Positions 16,391 to 25,956 are shown, counted from the stretch's first letter. The stretch is 33,052 nt of DNA from an uncultured Candidatus Melainabacteria bacterium (GCA_949741915.1 CATJOM010000034.1:1-33052), one strand, 5' to 3'. Notes: generated by a model from the letters alone, not told the origin. Made by a program: numbers and translations.

Positions 16391-17086
16391 GATTATAGTT
16401 GTATATTAGGCAAGGATTTTTCAGTGTTGATTTCTTCTATTGGCAAGACACATATTTTTAATAACTTGAAATTGCCAGCATTTGACAATTCAAATTCGGG
16501 CCAAATAACAAATGGCTTATTGCCCCCCGGGTTCCATGAAGACAAATACTGACAATTCTATGGATTTGTTTTATGATAAATTAATGATAAGGAAACTATA
16601 TCCTTCAGCAATTCCTATACTAACCACCTTTTTTGCATTGGATGGATATATAAACGATAAGTTTCTGTGTTTAATTTGGTATAATACGCCAGTGATACGC
16701 AATGCAGATAAAGAATTTAAAAATATTGTCCCTTCTGTTTGAACAAAAGAGCATTATAAGGGGACCCTTGGCGACAAGGATGTCGGTATTGTAATTATTG
16801 ATGATAAAATAAGTGGTAATGTTGGAAACAAGCTCGTGGACATTACACTTAAGAGAGAAAGCAAGGATAATTTTTTTGTAGCAGGAAAATTGGCAGCAAA
16901 GAAGTGACAATAAGAAAAGATAGTCCAATTGCAGATATAAAGGGCGAGGGAGATATTTTAGCGCTTGCTGCTGCATTAAAAAATTATTATTTCGTCTGTT
17001 CTAGCGAAAAAGTTTGCCAGCTAAACAATGCGCGTAGAGTTTTTGCTGAAGGTGCACTCCCACTTCTGCCTGATGCCTTTTACTAA
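16391..17086 (+). pseudogene. Decayed gene of unknown family, three visible lesions
   Basis: Coding-looking sequence runs through three consecutive parts. From 16391 one frame encodes CILGKDFSVLISSIGKTH... to NGLLPPG. At the C-run 16522-16527 the sense shifts to the next frame (PPGSMKTNTDNSMDLFYDKL...), consistent with one extra C. That frame meets TGA at 16740-16742, but the same frame reads on (TKEHYKGTLGDKDVGIVIID...AGKLAAKK) to TGA 16905. The sense then continues one frame over (TIRKDSPIADIKGEGDILALAAALK...) to TAA at 17084-17086. I do not recognise the protein. Its start is unclear. It lies in a gene-poor tract downstream of tRNA-Asp, compatible with a degraded island. The rest of 15961-17388 holds an open hydrophobic stretch at 16258-16392 without a start signal, and no intact gene. 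Confidence 0.55.
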
Positions 17087-17322
17087 TTGTATTGAATTTA
17101 GTTTAAAGGCTTGCAGATTTTTTGTTCTATATATTTATTTTGGTAATATTATATAAAATTTTACACTTGTTGATTAAATATTTTCTTTTTATTTTAGTCC
17201 TTATGTATAAAAAAGAGCGGGATGAGTTTCCTGTTAAGTGAAGCTTATCTTGTTTTCCATCAACAGAGTCTTCTATTACAAGAAAAAGGTCAATATTTTG
17301 TGTTAGAAGTGTACATAATTAC

Positions 17323-17344
17323 CTAAATTTGGTGCCAAATTTAG
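17323..17344. repeat. Perfect 10-bp inverted repeat (2-nt spacer)
   Basis: ctaaatttgg (17323-17332) and ccaaatttag (17335-17344) form a near-perfect 22-bp palindrome about 45 nt past the stop of the large minus-strand gene. It lacks a good T-run, so it may be a weak terminator or a protein-binding site. Confidence 0.6.
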
Positions 17345-17388
17345 TTTTGGCTGTGTTTAATTTAAGCTTTTTTACGGTCTCAAAGTTT

Positions 17389-20300
17389 TTAATCTCCAAG
17401 AATTACAAATGGCAAGTCTTTTTTCAATGCATACTCCCTTAAGAAGGCTGTTCTTTCTTTCACTGTGCGTTTATCGGCTTCTGAAATCATATTTTCTTCT
17501 TCACCTTCTGTTATGATGTTTCTGTTAAGAAAATCTATTGGATTTGTGATTTTTTCTTCATTATCCACTGTGCATGCAAATACTGCCATCGGGGGCGCGG
17601 GGTTTGAAATTAATATTTCGTTGTAGTCATCTTCTTTGTTTTTGCTGTTTAGATTCAGGTCTGCAAGAGCTCTTATTATTGTATTTCTCAAGCTTTCTGG
17701 TGTAATTTTACCCAGCGCTTTGTCTTCATTTTCCTTAACAAAGTTTATGTACTCTTCATCATTAAAATTTGCGGCTTTTTTAATTAAATTTGATATAAAT
17801 ATCCTATTGCCTTCTTTTTTGCCGCCAAAAATATACTGTTTTTTAATGTCATCGTCTACATTTTTCTTTTTGCCGGAATTATAGTTGCTTCCGCCCCCTG
17901 CATGGATATTTTTTGTTTCAGTGGTGAATAAAATACCCTGCTGTGCGTAAAATTTACGACTACTTTCAGGTGTTATATTATATGTACCCGATATTACTGC
18001 ATCTGAGCCTGGTAATCTGAATGTATCGAATTTTATAAGTTCATCCGCATAATTGCATCCGTGATTTATAAATTTAATATTTCCAGTATCATACTCTCTG
18101 CCTGTTTTTGTGGTGCCTTTTATTCCTTTTGAAATACTTCCTTTTGGAAAGCCGATTTTTTCCCAATCTTGAATCTCATTGAATTTGATTATAATAAGTC
18201 CGTCTTTATCTTTGTATATGCCCTTTATATCAGTGCTGCCATCAGGGTTTGTAATTTTTATTGTTTCATTGATTTTACTTGCCTTGGGAAATTCTACACT
18301 TGGCAATATTGGCTGGGTGGCCTTTAGTTCATAGATATAGTTTCTTATTTTTTCTGCATGATAGTCAGCAGCTTCTCCAAAGCTTCTTGTAATTCCGTTA
18401 AAATCTGTCCTTGCATCTCCTTCTTTACTATCATGGAAGCTGCCATCATTTTTTATGGACTTTAAGTCTGCATGTGTAAATATTAGCGACAATTCAAATA
18501 AATTATCATATCTTAAATCATAAGCGGTTGATTTTAACCTCTCATTAAGCTCTTCTTGATTATTGGCTGTGTTTACAAAACTAAGCCATTCATGGTGTTT
18601 TATTAATGTAAAAAACTTATCTTCTTCTTTTTTGGTAAGGTTAAATTTCTTTGATATAAAGTAAGCATCCAGACTGCTTTCTAACGGGTGAATTGGGTCA
18701 ATATTTCCTTCTTGTTTTGTTATGTCATGCAAAAGGGATGCCAGCAGTGTAATTTTTTTATCAGAATCACTAAGCTTTGTAAAATCGGGATTTTGGACAA
18801 TTTTTTGCATAACCTTTAGCGAATGCTTTAAGACATCAAATTCGTGACTTCCCACTGTGCCTTGCATTCCAGCTTGTATTCTTTGAATTGTTGTTCTTAA
18901 TTCAGGAAGTGCTTTGATTATTTCATTTAAAGAATTTTGAACCTCATTGTTGTTGCAGATAATACTATTGTTTTCGTTAAATTTTATTATATTTGATCTT
19001 AAACTTTCTATTGCATTTAGTATTTTGGGCTCTGTTGTATTTGGTGTTTCATTGTTGTTTGTAGGATAATTGGCGATTGTATAGCCTGTTTTATTTACGC
19101 CATTCTTCTTTAGCCTGAAGCCAAAATAATCAAACACTTTTCCTTTTTCCTCGGAATCAAGCCCCTCTGTGATTTTTAGGGTATCTAAGATGAAATCTTC
19201 ATTTGAGTATTCCTGCCTAATTTCTAAGCCCGCAAATTTGTCGTCTGGTATTTCTTTTACTGACGCTGCCAAGTTTTTTATATCATTGTTAAACTTTTCA
19301 ATTTCTTTATTGCTAAGCGGTTTTATGCTGATGCCTATTGAGCCCGCAATGGCCGGAAGAAGCCTGCAGTATTCTTCTTTATTTTTTGGAAGCAAGGGGA
19401 AATATTGCTGTATTTCGCTAGTTTTATCAAAACCCTCGGCATTGCTTTTTGTTAGCGCATTTAACAATTCTCTTTTTTGTGTTTGACTTAATTCTTCAAT
19501 ATTTTGAACTCCAAAAAAATCAGCAAAAAGCAATGCTGCATAGGTGTTATCCAAATCCAAGTTGTTGAATTTTTCGGCCCCGATTTTCTTTTTTAAACTT
19601 TCTATGACTTGAATATCTGTTGTGTTATTTTGAAAAATCAAAGCCAGTTTTTGTGGTACACTTAGTGATTCGATTTTCAGGATGTCATTTATATCTTTTG
19701 CCTTTTTTTCATCTCTTATTAATTGCATAAGCTGTGCTAGCATTTTTGTTAATGTTTCGTCAGACCACAAGCTTTTGTCGTCTAAGATTGAATTTATAAC
19801 TTTAGCTTTGTTTGGGTCTCTTGAGAATGTCACAATAATGTGTGCAAACTGTACAAGCCTTTTGTTGGTCTGTATTTTTGCACTGTCAAGGATTTTTAAG
19901 GCAATGCCGGCCTGCTTTGGTGTCTTGCTTGCTGCGGTTAATCGTTTGAGCACTCCTATTGCTATTTCGTTATTGCGCAATTCTTTGCTATCAAGAACTT
20001 TTAATACAACATTCCTTTGTTCTTCCGTTGTTACTTCATCTATAAATCCATCGGCATTTTGTATAACCATTGCATTGTTATATAATTCTTTATCATCAAG
20101 GATTTTTTCTGCAATTTTAGTCTTCATCGGGGTATTGGCACTTTTTATAATGCCTTCTGCAAAGCACATTACATCTTCGTTTTTATAAAGATTCTCATTA
20201 TCAATAATTTTTTCAGCAAGTCTTCTTTGACCTGTGCTTGTAAGGCTTTGAATCATCATGCCCAAACTAATTATATCTTCTTCTTGTATATTGCTGCACA

Positions 20301-21060
20301 GTTCTTTGTTTTCCAGTATTTTTTCTGCAAGTTTAAGTTGCTCTTGGTTTTGAATGCTGCTTATTAGAAAACTTGAATTTGTCATAATGGCTTCATTTGT
20401 AGATAGTGAAGCATCATTTAAAATTTTTTCAGCAACCTTGAATTGAAATTCGTTTTCTACTGAGCTGATTGCATTTATAATGTCTTCCGCCCTTTTGGGG
20501 TTGTTATTATGTATAAGAAAGTCTGTAAGCAGAATGTTTTCTTTGCTGAGGCTTAGCATCATGTCTGCATGGTCTTTTATGCTATCAGGCATGGATTTTA
20601 GTGCTTCTTCAAATTTGTTTTTTAATCTTTCAAAGTTTTTATCAGATATAGTTTGATATGCAGTATATCCTTGATTGGCAACAGTTTTTAGGCCTCCTTT
20701 GAAAGAAATACTTGGAAACGCTCTATTTTCCGATACATTAGAATTCATCAGGGTTGAAATTGTGTCAGGATATGGGTGTTTTGCATACAGCGTGCTTCCT
20801 GCTTTCTTTATAATACTTGCAGTGCATGTTGGCAAAGTTGCTTTGTGCTTCTGTCTTTGGTCTGTTGTTTGATTTTGTAGAATATTTTTATTATAAAACG
20901 GGCTGTTGTAGCTTGAAAGCACACTAAGCCCATCAAATTGTACGTTTTGAGATTTTATTGGCGCCATCTTATCGTTTTGATTAATATTTTTCTTGTAACC
21001 TTTTTTGCCAAACTTTATTGTTGAAAAATCTATTTTCATATTATCTATAAAACTTGCCAA
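17389..21060 (-). CDS. Giant multidomain protein: helical repeats, HD phosphohydrolase domain, unknown C-terminus
   Basis: 1223 aa, no full-length match recognised. The N-terminal ~130 residues are polar and carry IKFGKKG, VQFDG and SISFKGG motifs. Residues about 205-490 hold seven or more ~42-residue helical repeats with the consensus [KR]xAEKILDDxELxxNE. Residues about 735-890 form an HD domain: HSLKVMQKIV, H778-D779 in LLASLLHDITKQEG, HPLESSLDAYF, then IKHHEWLSF and FTHADLKSI, giving the full H...HD...H...H...D set expected for a metal-dependent phosphohydrolase. Residues about 930-1223 are unassigned and end in LPFVILGD. There is no signal peptide or membrane helix. Start: ATG 21060. The substrate is unknown; a nucleotide or RNA phosphoester is only a guess from the fold. 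Confidence 0.8.
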   Translation of the reverse strand: MASFIDNMKIDFSTIKFGKKGYKKNINQNDKMAPIKSQNVQFDGLSVLSSYNSPFYNKNILQNQTTDQRQKHKATLPTCTASIIKKAGSTLYAKHPYPDTISTLMNSNVSENRAFPSISFKGGLKTVANQGYTAYQTISDKNFERLKNKFEEALKSMPDSIKDHADMMLSLSKENILLTDFLIHNNNPKRAEDIINAISSVENEFQFKVAEKILNDASLSTNEAIMTNSSFLISSIQNQEQLKLAEKILENKELCSNIQEEDIISLGMMIQSLTSTGQRRLAEKIIDNENLYKNEDVMCFAEGIIKSANTPMKTKIAEKILDDKELYNNAMVIQNADGFIDEVTTEEQRNVVLKVLDSKELRNNEIAIGVLKRLTAASKTPKQAGIALKILDSAKIQTNKRLVQFAHIIVTFSRDPNKAKVINSILDDKSLWSDETLTKMLAQLMQLIRDEKKAKDINDILKIESLSVPQKLALIFQNNTTDIQVIESLKKKIGAEKFNNLDLDNTYAALLFADFFGVQNIEELSQTQKRELLNALTKSNAEGFDKTSEIQQYFPLLPKNKEEYCRLLPAIAGSIGISIKPLSNKEIEKFNNDIKNLAASVKEIPDDKFAGLEIRQEYSNEDFILDTLKITEGLDSEEKGKVFDYFGFRLKKNGVNKTGYTIANYPTNNNETPNTTEPKILNAIESLRSNIIKFNENNSIICNNNEVQNSLNEIIKALPELRTTIQRIQAGMQGTVGSHEFDVLKHSLKVMQKIVQNPDFTKLSDSDKKITLLASLLHDITKQEGNIDPIHPLESSLDAYFISKKFNLTKKEEDKFFTLIKHHEWLSFVNTANNQEELNERLKSTAYDLRYDNLFELSLIFTHADLKSIKNDGSFHDSKEGDARTDFNGITRSFGEAADYHAEKIRNYIYELKATQPILPSVEFPKASKINETIKITNPDGSTDIKGIYKDKDGLIIIKFNEIQDWEKIGFPKGSISKGIKGTTKTGREYDTGNIKFINHGCNYADELIKFDTFRLPGSDAVISGTYNITPESSRKFYAQQGILFTTETKNIHAGGGSNYNSGKKKNVDDDIKKQYIFGGKKEGNRIFISNLIKKAANFNDEEYINFVKENEDKALGKITPESLRNTIIRALADLNLNSKNKEDDYNEILISNPAPPMAVFACTVDNEEKITNPIDFLNRNIITEGEEENMISEADKRTVKERTAFLREYALKKDLPFVILGD

Positions 21061-21206
21061 TGAAAAAAATTGCGTATTAAATATTAAGATTTGTAAAAAT
21101 TTAAATTTTTAATGATTGAGCCTCTAGTTTTTTGTAAAAAGACAAGAATAATAGTGCGAGTGTAAAATACTTGCAACTCTTCTATTTAGTGCGTGTATTC
21201 TGTATA

Positions 21207-21230
21207 AAAACCCCTGTTATTAAGGGTTTT
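21207..21230 (+). terminator. Terminator-like hairpin in a gene-free region
   Basis: aaaaccc (21207-21213) pairs with gggtttt (21224-21230), followed by attttttatt. No annotated plus-strand gene precedes it within 3 kb. It could end a minus-strand transcript from the kinase side or an unannotated RNA. Confidence 0.5.
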
Positions 21231-21640
21231 ATTTTTTATTCTGGCTTTAAATTACGTGGCAGCAAGCATCTTAGTGTGGAAATATTATTTAATCTCCTGT
21301 AAATGGTTATATACCAAGGGTTTTTGCCATGCAGACTTCAATTTGTATATTATTATTTTTGGCGGTGAAAATTTTAATGGCTAAAAAAACCTAATTTCAT
21401 TGTTTTTTAATCTATTCATCCAGTTAATAATGCTGCTGTTAAAGATATAAGTACGGTTTGATATGGCTAAAAGCCTCAACTATTAAGTATTTTGCTTTAT
21501 TTTATATGTGTAATCACCTAAAAGCCTTGTGGATTGTCGAATTTAACCGTGCTAAATTCTTGAAATCATTGTTGTCAGCAAATTTTGGCTAATATATAAA
21601 AATGTTTTAATTTAGAATTAATATTTCTATAATGTGAAAA

Positions 21641-21708
21641 CCAACACATGATAGCATATGTAAGGATTTGATTTTTGTAAAATCCTTTCTATCATAACCT
21701 CTTGGGGA
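21641..21708 (+). ncRNA. Candidate structured RNA element
   Basis: Nested pairing: ccaa/ttgg closes the element, then atgatag (21648-21654) pairs with ctatcat (21689-21695), and aaggattt (21662-21669) with aaatcctt (21680-21687). Downstream comes GGGGATTTTT, resembling a terminator tail. It matches no RNA family I know and rests on pairing alone. Confidence 0.25.
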
Positions 21709-21970
21709 TTTTTAAACGTTCAATCTGTCTATTTTGTTAATTATTGAGTGTCTTTGTGCTTCTAAAGCTCTGCATTGAGCTAATTTTAGTGGTATTGCAA
21801 CACTACTTTATATAAAAGAAGTATTTTTTTAAGTAGCGGTTTTTGCACGTACTAAATAATTTTTTAATTTTTTTTGTTATAGATGATAAAAAATATTTTC
21901 GATTGTGATTTTTTTGTTTAAAATATTATAATTTTGCCTGTATTTTTAATAAAAATGCGCTTTTTGGGCT

Positions 21971-22924
21971 TTAAAATGTTAATTTTTTGCTATTTTGTGC
22001 ATTTTTATGCTCTTTAAAAATTATTGATGGTATATAAAAGCTGAAAATATTTTTATTATCAGGGCTGCTTTCCGCTTTTATGTTGCCATTATGTGCCTCT
22101 ATGATTTTCTTTGATAAGTATAAACCAAGGCCTGTGCCGCCTTTTGCGGTTTTCTGTGAGAAACTTGTATATTCTTTAAATAGTTGTTTTAGCACGCTAT
22201 CAGGGATTATTGGCCCTGAATTTTCAATATAAAATCTTAAAAAGCCCTTGCTTTTAATGAAGCTGATTTTTATGAAGTTATCTCTATAGCTGTATTTTAA
22301 GGCGTTTGAAATTAAATTCATAATCACTCTTTTTATTTGCATTTTATCTGCACATATAGAGTTGTCACCTCTTGTGTCAGAAAAAATTTCAAAATTTATA
22401 TTCCTCTCTCTTGCAATGGTTTTCACCTCATTTATACACTCATTTACAAGATTATTTATGTTGAAATTTTCATATTTCAATACGACTGTGCCACTTTTGT
22501 ATTTATATGTTTCAAGCAGGGTGAAAACCATTTCCTTTACGTATTTACAGGAATTTAGGGTGCACTCAATCATTGATTTTTGTGTATCATTTAAACTGCC
22601 AAAATTTTCATTTAATATCATTTCAAGCGTTGTAATTTGAGATATAACTGGTGTTTTCAGGTCATGACTAAGTGTTGCAACAAATTTTTCTTTTTGCTTC
22701 ACTGTTTTATCATATTCAAAAATGGCAAAAACCCCGCCTAAATCTTTATATTGTAGGATTTTTAATCCAAGAAGCCATAGGATGAAAGATACAAAAATAA
22801 TTGCAATTTGCCATTGGCTGTCTAAATTTACAGACGGGCTAAAACATAGAAATAGTACGGTTATACAGAATATTATATCTTTTGCGCTGCTTGCAATGAT
22901 TCTTCCGATAAATATTTTAAACAA
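21971..22924 (-). CDS. Membrane sensor histidine kinase
   Basis: 317 aa. Two membrane helices (about 13-30 and 38-57) are joined by a very short loop, so there is almost no extracytoplasmic sensor. HisKA: H87 in ATLSHDLKTPVIS. HATPase_c: N-box NLISNALKYS near residue 207, a G1-like ENSGPIIP, an F-box-like LFKEYTSFS, and G2 GGTGLGLYLSKKIIEAHNG. All kinase motifs are intact, unlike the small kinase at 12445. No response regulator is adjacent, so its partner is unknown. Start: ATG 22924. The stimulus may be membrane state or an intramembrane signal, by inference from the architecture only. Confidence 0.92.
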   Translation of the reverse strand: MFKIFIGRIIASSAKDIIFCITVLFLCFSPSVNLDSQWQIAIIFVSFILWLLGLKILQYKDLGGVFAIFEYDKTVKQKEKFVATLSHDLKTPVISQITTLEMILNENFGSLNDTQKSMIECTLNSCKYVKEMVFTLLETYKYKSGTVVLKYENFNINNLVNECINEVKTIARERNINFEIFSDTRGDNSICADKMQIKRVIMNLISNALKYSYRDNFIKISFIKSKGFLRFYIENSGPIIPDSVLKQLFKEYTSFSQKTAKGGTGLGLYLSKKIIEAHNGNIKAESSPDNKNIFSFYIPSIIFKEHKNAQNSKKLTF

Positions 22925-23210
22925 CTTTCAAATTCCATAGTTTCACCTGTTATTTCAGGCATTTTAGATAAATTTGTAACCTTTTATAATATTGCCTATA
23001 ATGTTAATACTTATTTCAATTTTTGACACCCTATTTTAGTATTATTTTGCATGTTTTTTGTTTTAGAATTAATTTTCTAAAACCTTGCACAGTCTTTGTT
23101 TTGGGATGCATGATATTTTTATATTTCTTTGTTAAAGTTTTTAATATGCCAAATATTAATTTTTTGTATATTATTGTGTGTTTTTTGGCTTATGCCCTGA
23201 TAATACAGGT

Positions 23211-24014
23211 ATGCAGCAAGAGTTATTTCCATTGCCAAATCTAAATTCTAAAATCTTAAGGTCAAACGTTGAAAAAGCGCCCGAATACTTGCTTGTGCCT
23301 TTTTTTAAAGGTGGCTTGTCATTGTTTGATTTTCTTGAAAATGCTGGCATAGTGGGCTTAAAGGCTGAAGAAATTGATATTTTAATAATAATGTTTCATC
23401 TGTTTTTTACTGATAGAAAAAATGATGGTTTTTTGTACTTTAATACGGATGATATCTTGATTTTTAGAGGTGTAAGAAAGAATAAAGCCCTAAAAAACGG
23501 GCTTTCAGGGTATAAAAAAATCGTAAGACAGCGAATTGATGCAATTATAAAGAATTTAGGAAGTATGAAAATATTTACCGTTGTTGATTATAAGGATTTT
23601 AATTACGTTGTTTGTTTTTATGATAAATTTATTCAGGATATAGATGGAGCGTGCTTTTTGAGCCAAAAATTATTAGCATTAAATCCTCATTTAAAAAGTT
23701 GGCATAAAAGCATAGGAATGTATCTTTCAATATTGAAATCAACTGGAAAATGCAAAATGTTTTCTATGGATGATTTTAAAACTCTAAAACATCGTGATTG
23801 TGCGATTGTGCAGGTGAAAAAGCTGTTAAAATTAGTGTCTTTGGGCTCATTGTTTCCTTTTCAAATTAGAAACCGTTTTGAGGATGTTCTTGATGAATTA
23901 TGCCAGATTGGCATAATTCAAGGCTGGTCTTATAAGAATATTGATGAAGAAATGCTTTGTTCAAAAAATTGGCTGTTTTTTTGGCGCCTTTTATCGATAA
24001 AAGTTGCTTTTTGA
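23211..24014 (+). CDS. Unknown protein, possibly phage/plasmid replication-type winged helix
   Basis: 267 aa from ATG 23211; an in-frame GTG at 23178 is an alternative, and neither has a good ribosome-binding site. It starts QQELFPLPNLNSKIL and continues with mixed helical segments rich in Lys and aromatics. The middle (IVRQRIDAIIKNLGSMKIFTVVDY) and the C-terminal stretch (RFEDVLDELCQIGIIQGWSY) look like winged-helix units as in plasmid or phage replication initiators. That reading is tentative. It lies just before phage tail-type genes and has few neighbours of chromosomal character. Ends in TGA. Confidence 0.5.
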   Translation: MQQELFPLPNLNSKILRSNVEKAPEYLLVPFFKGGLSLFDFLENAGIVGLKAEEIDILIIMFHLFFTDRKNDGFLYFNTDDILIFRGVRKNKALKNGLSGYKKIVRQRIDAIIKNLGSMKIFTVVDYKDFNYVVCFYDKFIQDIDGACFLSQKLLALNPHLKSWHKSIGMYLSILKSTGKCKMFSMDDFKTLKHRDCAIVQVKKLLKLVSLGSLFPFQIRNRFEDVLDELCQIGIIQGWSYKNIDEEMLCSKNWLFFWRLLSIKVAF

Positions 24015-24328
24015 GGTGCTTTTTTATTAAGGAAGTTTTTATAATTGTTTCCTCTTATATTTGTAAAAAAGTATTTGGAATTGTATGTATTTTAGTGTTT
24101 TGAAAAAAAGTTGGCATAACTACATAGCAAAATGCTTATTTAAATTTTTCTTTTGTTAGCATAAAAACATAAGGTCTGTATTGTCAACAACTGCCTTTAA
24201 ATAGGGCTTTTGGGTATTTACCTGATTGGCCCTGTTTAAAAGGCGGATGAGTAAGTTTTTTATTGTGAGCTGCAGGGCTTGCCAATAGCAAAACAGGCTG
24301 AAACTTGGAAGGAAAGGAGAAATTTAAG

Positions 24329-24712
24329 GTGCCATTCAGCATAAACAAGGAAAATCTTTCAATTAAGGCCAGAAGAGGTGATTCTGGGGTTATTGTTTTT
24401 GAATTTAATATGCCTATTGATAATTTTATGATTGATTTTTGTATTTCAAAACGGCTTGATTCTACTTCAAAAAATGATGTAATTATTTCAAAATGCTACA
24501 AAAATATTTCAGGTAATTTGCTTGAAGTTGATATTTCAAGCGAGGAAACAAAGATGCTTAAAATAGGGGATAACTTTGTAGGGCAATATTTTTGGAGTTT
24601 AAAACTACACAATGAATTAGGATTTAACATGACTTTAATTCCAGACAAATTTAACCGAACACCGAGGTTTTTTGTATACCCAAAGATTGGAGAATGTGAA
24701 TATGGACAATAA
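24329..24712 (+). CDS. Phage baseplate/tail-type protein, BppU-N-like
   Basis: 127 aa from GTG 24329, chosen because AGGAG (24315-24319) sits at good spacing; TTG 24305 in the same frame has none. The sequence (INKENLSIKARRGDSGVIVFEFN...IDFCISKR...LEVDISSEETKMLKIGDNFVGQYFWSLKL) has the beta-rich layout of the N-terminal domain of Gram-positive phage baseplate upper proteins, which join fibres to the baseplate. The assignment rests on pattern and context. It overlaps the next gene by 11 nt. The 314 nt upstream (24015-24328) hold no gene; they contain short AT hairpins. Confidence 0.55.
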   Translation: MPFSINKENLSIKARRGDSGVIVFEFNMPIDNFMIDFCISKRLDSTSKNDVIISKCYKNISGNLLEVDISSEETKMLKIGDNFVGQYFWSLKLHNELGFNMTLIPDKFNRTPRFFVYPKIGECEYGQ

Positions 24713-25487
24713 AAATAATTTTGATGATATTAAGGTTTTGGATGTTAAATCTGGCATCAGTGCGCATGGCGATATTCAAGTTAAAATTAATGATTTGCCT
24801 GAGGTTTTACTTGCCGCCCATAATTCAAATCCAAATGCGCATAAAAATCTTTTAGGAAAGCTCATAGAGAAAACCGAAGCACTGACTATTGCTGTGGATG
24901 AGCTTCAGGATAATCTTGTTCTGGCTGATGATGTTCCAACTAAAATATCCGAGCTTGAGAATGATTTGAATTTTGTGAGCGAAGAAAGTTTGGTGGAAGC
25001 GCTTGAAAAAAGACAGATTGTAAATCTTGAAACCCTTAAAGAAAATCTTGATAACAGAGACAGTGTTATTCAAAACAATATAACGCTTAATGTGAATACA
25101 CTTTCTTCAAGAATCGAAGAGATTGAAACTAATATTGCATTTGCAACGGATCCTGAAACTATAAGCAGTTATTCTATGCCATCAGACAAGTATATAGCGC
25201 TTACTGCTGGTGCTTCGGGTGCATCATACACTATGCCCGCAAATGGTATGATTTATTGTCTTGTAAAATGTAACGCAACAAATGCTTGGTTTAATGTAAA
25301 AAGGTCCTTAACGGGCTCCAGGCATCAGATTCCAATTGGGGTTGTAAATTCACATGCAGCGGTTGAAATGCCTGTGTCTAAGGGTGAAATTATTGAGATA
25401 ACATACACATCCAGCACTATTGCCACACTTGGTTTTTTGTATTTAAACGGAAACGCACCAAAAGATGAAGATGGAGGGGAAAATTAA
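24702..25487 (+). CDS. Phage tail-fibre-like protein
   Basis: 261 aa from ATG 24702 (TTGGAGAA ribosome-binding site, overlapping the previous gene by 11 nt). The N-terminal part has the fibre motif HNSNPNAHKNL. Heptad-like coiled coil runs about 55-145 (LIEKTEALTIAVDELQ, LENDLNF, VNTLSSRIEEIETN). The C-terminal part (about 160-250) is beta-rich, with YTMPANGMIYCLVKCNATN and a Gly/Ser-rich tip typical of receptor-binding domains. It probably forms a trimeric fibre. No reverse transcriptase is nearby, so a diversity-generating element is not supported. Confidence 0.65.
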   Translation: MDNKNNFDDIKVLDVKSGISAHGDIQVKINDLPEVLLAAHNSNPNAHKNLLGKLIEKTEALTIAVDELQDNLVLADDVPTKISELENDLNFVSEESLVEALEKRQIVNLETLKENLDNRDSVIQNNITLNVNTLSSRIEEIETNIAFATDPETISSYSMPSDKYIALTAGASGASYTMPANGMIYCLVKCNATNAWFNVKRSLTGSRHQIPIGVVNSHAAVEMPVSKGEIIEITYTSSTIATLGFLYLNGNAPKDEDGGEN

Positions 25488-25892
25488 ATGTATATATTGA
25501 AGGATAAAGACGATAATATAATTTCATGTGCAAAAGAGCTTTCTTCTATAGAGGACGCAAAAACTATTATGAATTTGCCCTATGGTGTTATTGTAGAACT
25601 TGATGAAGCCAATGGCGAAGGGGTTATTCTTGATGAGGGGCGCTTCTATCTAAAATCACAGTGGGAGGAGATTATAAAGTCTGATGAGTATAAATATAAA
25701 AAAGCTAAAAAAGAGGCATTTGATGAAATTTCAGTACTAAAGGAAGAATTATCCAACGAAGATTACAAAATAATTAAAATTATGGAAGCAAAGCTTAAAA
25801 ATGAAGCGCTGCCATATAATACGGATGAACTTCTGGCTGAGCGCAATACCAGAAGAAAAAGAATTAATGAACTTGAACATTTATTTTTTTAA
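25488..25892 (+). CDS. Small phage-tail accessory protein (possible fibre chaperone)
   Basis: 134 aa, directly abutting the fibre gene, with a strong ribosome-binding site (GGAGGGG, 25473-25479). It starts with a beta-rich segment (MYILKDKDDNIISCAKEL) followed by a charged helical C-terminus (ELLAERNTRRKRINELE). Genes of this size and position after fibre genes often encode assembly chaperones or tail-associated proteins. Function is inferred from context. It is followed 36 nt later by a terminator, so it closes the 24329-25892 transcript. Confidence 0.6.
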   Translation: MYILKDKDDNIISCAKELSSIEDAKTIMNLPYGVIVELDEANGEGVILDEGRFYLKSQWEEIIKSDEYKYKKAKKEAFDEISVLKEELSNEDYKIIKIMEAKLKNEALPYNTDELLAERNTRRKRINELEHLFF

Positions 25893-25928
25893 TTTTGTTT
25901 TGTTATTTTCTTTATTATTTCTCTTTTT

Positions 25929-25956
25929 ACCCCGGTGTTTTATTCCGGGGTTTTTA
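25929..25956 (+). terminator. Terminator closing the tail-gene cluster
   Basis: accccgg (25929-25935) pairs with ccggggt (25945-25951), loop 9 nt, T-run to 25955. Sequence upstream on the minus side is also T-rich, so it may serve the convergent MCE gene too. Confidence 0.88.

Larger units (their letters stand above)
21061..21970. other. Long non-coding stretch with hairpins
   Basis: About 910 nt without a credible gene on either strand; short open frames lack ribosome-binding sites. It holds a terminator-like hairpin (21207-21230), a long compound hairpin (21641-21708) and small stem-loops at 21767-21782 and 21787-21805. Upstream signals of the large minus-strand gene (start 21060) and downstream signals of the kinase gene (stop 21971) must lie here. 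Confidence 0.5.

Noticed and set aside
16258-16392. Open hydrophobic stretch in the decayed tract
   Set aside because: No ribosome-binding site or clear start and no recognisable family; too short to call as a separate gene.
19682-20188. Plus-strand open frame of 168 codons inside the giant gene
   Set aside because: Shadow of the minus-strand repeats; hydrophobic Ser/Leu composition is typical of the antisense of Asn/Lys/Glu-rich coding DNA.
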